Assembly (NCBI GenBank): GCA_003577365.1
Contig: QEUY01000106.1
Coordinates: 1 to 8,786 of the forward strand
Origin: Chloroflexota bacterium
GTDB lineage: Bacteria > Chloroflexota > Anaerolineae > Caldilineales > Caldilineaceae
DNA length: 8,786 nucleotides
Reading direction: 5' to 3'
Positions 5,024 through 8,786 of this stretch are shown in pieces; the stretch's first letter is position 1, and each line of letters begins with the position of its first letter. The translations under genes and the position numbers were made by a program. The notes beneath the pieces are model-generated. The model did no database searches and was not told the origin of the DNA. It was given only the letters and a program-made list of their open reading frames with translations.

Positions 5024-5620
5024 AGCGCGGCTCGCGGCTCCGTCCAGCACACGCAGCACGACGCGCGCATAGCGTTCCAGCGCGCCCCGGTCGGGGTGTA
5101 TCTGCGCCAAGGCGCTGAGGTTGAAGAGCGCCAAGAGCAGATAGCGCGCCACATCGGGGGACGGGTCAGCCAGCGTGAAGCGGCCCTGTAGGACCGCATG
5201 GTCTAAGAAGCCGGTAAAGAGCGCCGTCAGTTCGTTCAGATAGGCGCTCAGAAAGGCCGCCACCGGCGGTTTGTTCAACCCCAGTTCCACGGCGGCGCGC
5301 AGCGTCAAGGAGCCATAGGGCAGTTCTTCGCTCAGCAACTGGTCGATGGTCTGGGTAAACAGCCCTTCGATCGTGGCGCGGGGGTCCACCGAATCGGCCA
5401 ACTGGCCGCGGATGCGCGCCCACTCGATCCGGCTGTGCCGGGCCAGCGCCAACATAAAGAGCGCATTCTTGTCGCCAAAGGTGCTGTAGAGGCTGCTGCT
5501 GCTCACGCCGAGATGGGCTATCAGATCGCGAATTGAAGTCGCCTCATAGCCCCGGCGGCGAAACAACTCCATCGCCTGTTCGATCACCTGATCTTCGTCA
5601 AACGCCTTGATGCGCGGCAT
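4988..5620 (-). CDS. TetR/AcrR-family transcriptional regulator
   Basis: This 210-residue protein has the standard TetR plan. The N-terminal DNA-binding domain starts MPRIKAFDEDQVIEQAMELF, with the helix-turn-helix at about 28-47 (TSIRDLIAHLGVSSSSLYSTF) followed by GDKNALF. The rest is an all-helical ligand-binding and dimerisation domain with no recognisable ligand signature. I start it at the ATG at 5620 because the family begins there; six more in-frame codons back to 5638 (MWYSGC) overlap the dyad described next and are unlikely to be translated. The ribosome binding site is weak (GTGGA, a few bases upstream). A large dyad at 5629-5668 lies in its promoter/leader, which suggests autorepression. 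The target could also be a gene outside this window. It is convergent with the ester cyclase gene and shares a strand with the glucuronidase fragment, 76 bp upstream. Confidence 0.9.
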   Translation of the reverse strand: MPRIKAFDEDQVIEQAMELFRRRGYEATSIRDLIAHLGVSSSSLYSTFGDKNALFMLALARHSRIEWARIRGQLADSVDPRATIEGLFTQTIDQLLSEELPYGSLTLRAAVELGLNKPPVAAFLSAYLNELTALFTGFLDHAVLQGRFTLADPSPDVARYLLLALFNLSALAQIHPDRGALERYARVVLRVLDGAASRAPAAIASAPAGS

Positions 5621-5628
5621 ACATCCAC

Positions 5629-5668
5629 TATACCACATTTTGGAACGATCGTAGCATCATGTGGTATA
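5629..5668. promoter_or_regulatory. Nested 40-bp dyad in front of tetR (candidate TetR operator)
   Basis: TATACCACAT (5629-5638) is the exact complement of ATGTGGTATA (5659-5668), and the 8-bp palindrome ACGATCGT (5645-5652) lies on the same symmetry axis (5648.5). TG at 5641-5642 and CA at 5655-5656 match too, so 16 of 20 base pairs are symmetric. It begins 8 bp before the tetR start codon. On the minus strand TACGAT (5653-5648) could be a -10 with a poor -35 (TGGCAA, 5676-5671) 17 bp away. This suggests autoregulation. Confidence 0.6.
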
Positions 5669-5696
5669 CTTTGCCACTTTGCGGTGAATTTCTCCC

Positions 5697-6473
5697 CTAT
5701 GTCCAAAGTTCGCGTAGGACATGCGCCGCCATCTTGGGCGTGCGTGCCCGTGTAAAGACACCCTTCATGTTCAACCCGCCGACGCGCATCACCCCTTGCA
5801 CGGCGGCGAAGTCGGCATAGTTCCAGACCTGCATCCCGGCCACAAAGGGCTTGCGCGCCGCGATCTCCAGATGGCCGCGGATATAGTTGGCCTGATATTC
5901 CTCGGTCCACATCACGGCAGGGTGGCCGTGCAGCCCGGCGAGCGTATCCGCGCCGAACTCGGTCACGATAATGGGTTTGTGGAACAGCGCCCCGGTGTCG
6001 TCGAACTCCTTGTCCAACGCTGCCAAGCCCTTATCCAACTCGCCGCCATAGACATACCAGCCCCAGTAGCGGTTGAGACAGATCACGTCGCATGCTTCCA
6101 TCCACGAAGGGGGGCCGCCCATCACGCCGGCCAGCGTCACCAGCCGCGTCGGGTCCAGGTCGCGCGCCTGGCGCAGCAGCGTGTTGAGGAAATCGCGGCC
6201 GCGCGCCACCGAGTCATCCTCCGCCGCGCCGCCCGCGGCGATGTTGAGGGTAGCGGGCAGCGGCTCGTTGGCGACGCTCCACATGATCACGCTGGGATGG
6301 TTCTTGTCGCGCGCGATCAACTCGTCAAGCTGGCGGCGTGCGATGGCGAGCCGCGCTGCGGTGTTCTCTTCGTTTTCAAACTGCAAGCTGACCGTCGGGA
6401 TCTCGTCGATGATCAGGAAGCCGGCGCGGTCGGCAAGCTGCATCTCCTCTTCGCTGTAGGGGTAGTGCGCGCG
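5697..6473 (-). pseudogene. uidA: Beta-glucuronidase (GH2) C-terminal fragment, 5'-truncated
   Basis: From about base 6473 the translation reads RAHYPYSEEEMQLADRAGFL and continues to the natural C-terminus (ELWT, TAG at 5697), closely following the second half of E. coli-type beta-glucuronidase. Preserved features are DKNHPSVIMWS then NEP with the acid/base Glu (base about 6264), LNRYWGWYV, the nucleophile Glu in IVTEFGADTLAGLHG (about 5958), QVWNYADFA, and an N-x-K motif (RVGGLNMKG) that reads the glucuronate carboxylate in this family. Some 320-330 residues are missing: the sugar-binding and Ig-like domains and the first strands of the TIM barrel. The same frame stays open upstream to 6545 (starting MRNARH), but those roughly 24 codons bear no resemblance to GH2. 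Without half the barrel frame it should be inactive. Intact catalytic residues and no frameshift suggest a fairly recent rearrangement (inference). Confidence 0.85.
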
Positions 6474-6611
6474 CTCGCTAGACACTCCCGCTGGCGTGTG
6501 TCCATTCGGTGGGTGCGCGCCGCTTTGGTGACGCGCGTTCCGCATGATGCGTGCAGCAAAGGCGGCCCGCGTGATAAAGTATGTTTAGACAGGGTGAGCA
6601 CACTCGGCCTG

Positions 6612-6645
6612 ATACATTCGCTTGCGCAATACATTGGCTTGCGCA
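6612..6645. repeat. 17-bp tandem duplication upstream of the ATPase gene
   Basis: ATACATTCGCTTGCGCA (6612-6628) is followed directly by ATACATTGGCTTGCGCA (6629-6645), identical except for one base. The first copy holds the palindrome TTGCGCAA across the junction (6622-6629). The pair lies about 85 bp upstream of the ATPase start. Confidence 0.85.
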
Positions 6646-6651
6646 TAAAGT
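6622..6651 (+). promoter_or_regulatory. Weak candidate promoter of the ATPase gene
   Basis: TTGCGC (6622-6627) and TAAAGT (6646-6651) are 18 bp apart and match the -35 and -10 consensus at three and four positions. The 17-bp tandem duplication fills the spacer, so a protein bound there would affect initiation. This is only a suggestion. Confidence 0.25.
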
Positions 6652-6729
6652 CTCATGCATGGCCGGCGGCGTCTGCAGCCGGTTCTGCACCTGGGCGGGT
6701 TTTCCGCCGTCGAATTTGGAGTTTAGACT

Positions 6730-8786
6730 ATGGCTGCACGTTCCCCCTCCACACTTCCCCCCACCCAGACCCAGGCAGCGGATCGAGCCGCTGCTGCGGG
6801 GCTGTCGGATGCATCAAATGCAGGGGTGACCATCACCTGGCATGCCCTCGACCTCGACGACCTGCTGGCCCGGCTCAACACCTCCCCACAGCGCGGCTTG
6901 ACATCGCAGGAGGCCGCCCAACGTCTGGCCCGCTATGGGCGCAACGAACTGCGCGAGAAGCCTCGCCCTGGCTTCTGGCAGTTGGTGCTGGCGCAGCTCA
7001 ACAACTTTGTCGTCATTTTGCTGATCGTCGCCTCGCTCATTTCGGCGCTGCTCGGCGATTGGGTCGAGGCCGGCGCGATCATGTTGATCGTCGTGCTCAA
7101 CGCCGTGCTGGGCGTGGTGCAGGAACGCCGCGCCGAAGAGGCGCTGGCCGCGCTCAAAAAGCTGGCCTCGCCCGAAGCGCAGGTTCTGCGCGATGGCTCG
7201 CGCCAGTCGATCCCCGCCGCCGAACTGGTGCCCGGCGATGTCGTCTTTTTAGAGGCGGGCAACTATGTGCCGGCGGACATGCGGCTGGTCGAGGCCGTCA
7301 ACCTGCGCGTGGAGGAGGCCGCGCTCACCGGCGAATCGGTGCCGGTGCAGAAAAACGCTGCCCTTATCCTCGACCAAGATGCGTCGTTGGGCGACCGCAA
7401 AAACACGGTCTTTATGGGCACGGTCGTCGCCTATGGCCGCGGGCGTGGGCTGGTGGTCGATACCGGGATGCGCACGCAGTTGGGGTTGATCGCCGATATG
7501 CTGCAGAGCGTCGAGAACGAAGAGACCCCGTTGCAGCGGCGGCTCGACCAACTGGGCAAGACGCTGGGCTGGGGCGCGCTGGCCGTCTGTGGCGTCGTCT
7601 TTTTGATGGGCCTGCTGCGCAGCGGGCTGTGGACGCAGGGCTTCACGCCGGAGACGCGCGACGCCCTGGTCGAAAGCTTTATGATCGCAGTCAGCCTGGC
7701 GATTGCCGCCGTCCCCGAAGGGCTGCCCGCCGTGGTGACGATCAGCCTGGCGCTGGGGATGCGCGAGATGGTGCGCCGCCATGCGCTCATCCGCCGGCTG
7801 GCCTCGGTGGAGACGCTCGGCTCGGCCACGGTGATCTGCTCGGACAAGACCGGGACCCTGACGCAAAACGTGATGACCGTCACGCGGCTGTGGATCGACG
7901 GCGAGTTCGTCGAGATCACCGGCAGCGGCCACGAAGCGGTGGGGGAGTTCCGCATCCAGGGCAAGCCGATCGACCTGGCGCGCCATCCCGGGATCACGAC
8001 CGCGCTCTGGGTGGGCGTCTTGAACAACGACGCCCAACTGGAGCCGGTGGAGACCAACGGGCGGCCTGCCTATCGCATCATCGGCGACCCGACCGAAGGC
8101 TCGATCCTGATCGCTGCGGCCAAGGCAGGCGTCCTGCAAGAGACGCTCAACGCCGCCTATCCGCGCCGCCAGGAGATCCCCTTCGACTCGGCGCGCAAAC
8201 GCATGGTCACGATCCATTCGGTCGAAGCGCCGGTCGCCGGCGACAGCTCACCCTTCCACGATGCCTCGCAACTGCGCTGGAAGGTCGTGGAGGTAAAGGG
8301 CGCGCCCGACGTGGTGCTGCGCCTCTGCTCGCGCGTGCAGACCATGGACGACGAGACTTGGCCGCTGGACGAGCCGGCGCGCGCCGACATCTTGGCGGCC
8401 AACGACAGCATGACCCAGGACGCGCTGCGCGTGCTGGGGCTGGCCTATCGCATCGTGCCCGACCTGCCCGACGAGGTCAGCCAAGAAGAGGTGGAGAGCG
8501 ACCTGATCTTTGTGGGGCTGATCGGCATGATCGACCCGGCGCGCGTCGAAGTCCAGCCCGCGCTGACGATCGCGCGCGGGGCCGGCATCCGCACGATCAT
8601 GATCACCGGCGACTACCCCAACACGGCGCGCGCCATCGCCCAGAGCATTACCCTGCTGCAGCCCGATCACAAGGTGCTGACCGGGGCCGACCTCAACGCC
8701 ATGGACGACGCCACCCTGGCGCGCGAGGTCGAGGTGACCGATGTCTTTGCGCGCGTCTCGCCCGAACACAAGATGCGGATCGTGGA
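6730..8786 (+). CDS. P2A-type (calcium-like) cation-transporting P-type ATPase, 3' end outside window
   Basis: The first 685 codons of a cation pump are present. After a Pro/Ala/Ser/Thr-rich tail of about 36 residues comes the cation-ATPase N-domain (WHALDLDDLLARLNTSPQRG ... RYGRNELREKPRP). M1 (about 88-108) and M2 (about 113-131, ending GVVQERRAEEAL) follow. The actuator loop has TGES at 200-203. M3 is at about 279-297 and M4 carries PEGLP at 329-333; Glu330 equals the Ca2+-binding Glu309 of SERCA. The phosphorylation site is DKTGTLTQN with Asp372, then the nucleotide domain with KGAP (523-526) and the MITGD motif (Asp628). The hinge GDGVND and M5-M10 lie beyond the edge. Motifs fit Ca2+ (or Mn2+) export across the cytoplasmic membrane, though related Na+ pumps cannot be excluded without M5-M6. 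The ATG at 6730 has GGAG 8 nt upstream and an in-frame TAG two codons before it. Confidence 0.93.
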   Translation, partial: MAARSPSTLPPTQTQAADRAAAAGLSDASNAGVTITWHALDLDDLLARLNTSPQRGLTSQEAAQRLARYGRNELREKPRPGFWQLVLAQLNNFVVILLIVASLISALLGDWVEAGAIMLIVVLNAVLGVVQERRAEEALAALKKLASPEAQVLRDGSRQSIPAAELVPGDVVFLEAGNYVPADMRLVEAVNLRVEEAALTGESVPVQKNAALILDQDASLGDRKNTVFMGTVVAYGRGRGLVVDTGMRTQLGLIADMLQSVENEETPLQRRLDQLGKTLGWGALAVCGVVFLMGLLRSGLWTQGFTPETRDALVESFMIAVSLAIAAVPEGLPAVVTISLALGMREMVRRHALIRRLASVETLGSATVICSDKTGTLTQNVMTVTRLWIDGEFVEITGSGHEAVGEFRIQGKPIDLARHPGITTALWVGVLNNDAQLEPVETNGRPAYRIIGDPTEGSILIAAAKAGVLQETLNAAYPRRQEIPFDSARKRMVTIHSVEAPVAGDSSPFHDASQLRWKVVEVKGAPDVVLRLCSRVQTMDDETWPLDEPARADILAANDSMTQDALRVLGLAYRIVPDLPDEVSQEEVESDLIFVGLIGMIDPARVEVQPALTIARGAGIRTIMITGDYPNTARAIAQSITLLQPDHKVLTGADLNAMDDATLAREVEVTDVFARVSPEHKMRIV

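Larger units (their letters stand above)
6474..6729. other. Region between glucuronidase breakpoint and ATPase start
   Basis: No gene is recognised here. It contains the unrelated sequence joined to the truncated glucuronidase, a small inverted repeat (GACAC 6481-6485 with GTGTC 6498-6502), a 17-bp tandem duplication at 6612-6645, two copies of ATAAAGT (6574-6580, 6645-6651) and two of GTTTAGAC (6583-6590, 6721-6728). No transposase sequence or clear insertion-sequence ends were found. The ATPase ribosome binding site (GGAG, 6718-6721) closes the region. Confidence 0.5.

Noticed and set aside
6478..6690. Short minus-strand frames upstream of the glucuronidase as possible insertion-sequence remnants
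   Set aside because: No transposase motif, no terminal repeats longer than 5 bp and no target-site duplication could be seen.
7249..8769. Minus-strand open frames opposite the ATPase gene
   Set aside because: They mirror the P-type ATPase codons and show no family pattern.

Overview
The window looks like a stretch of high-GC bacterial chromosome, most likely Chloroflexota. That placement is an inference from the GC-rich codon use, the style of the long hibernation factor and the mix of genes; no 16S or other marker is present. Genes end in TGA, TAA and TAG and use TGG for Trp, so the code looks standard.

Layout, left to right. (1) A long-form ribosome hibernation factor gene (hpf, minus strand, 93-659) is followed by a GC-rich hairpin at 6-43. 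(2) About 600 bp without a gene (660-1259) holds a perfect 4 x 12-bp tandem repeat and two shorter direct repeats leading into hicB. (3) A hicB antitoxin gene (1260-1520) overlaps a hicA toxin gene (1513-1737) that is interrupted by an in-frame TGA. (4) A minus-strand cluster reads from 4182 down to 1709: a 45-codon remnant of a GNAT acetyltransferase, a membrane-anchored alpha/beta hydrolase, a 34-codon small ORF sharing an ATGA overlap with the hydrolase, and an MFS transporter whose 3' end overlaps hicA tail to tail. (5) A plus-strand SnoaL-like ester cyclase gene (4455-4880) has a good sigma70-type promoter overlapped by a perfect 15-bp palindrome. (6) A minus-strand TetR/AcrR-type regulator (4988-5620) has a large nested dyad just in front of it. 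(7) The C-terminal part of a GH2 beta-glucuronidase (5697 to about 6473, minus) has lost its N-terminal half. (8) A P2A-type (calcium-like) cation ATPase starts at 6730 and runs off the right edge.

The main theme is gene decay beside intact genes. In under 9 kb there are three broken genes, each broken in a different way: a nonsense codon in hicA, an internal deletion in the GNAT gene, and a 5' truncation in the glucuronidase. The intact genes are a stress-survival factor, an efflux/uptake carrier with a hydrolase, a small cyclase-fold enzyme, a regulator and an ion pump. They do not form one pathway. No CRISPR array, tRNA, rRNA, transposase or phage gene was seen. I did not find a clear new multi-gene system. 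The most interesting items are the broken toxin with an intact antitoxin, the GNAT remnant, and the several short-repeat or palindromic control regions.
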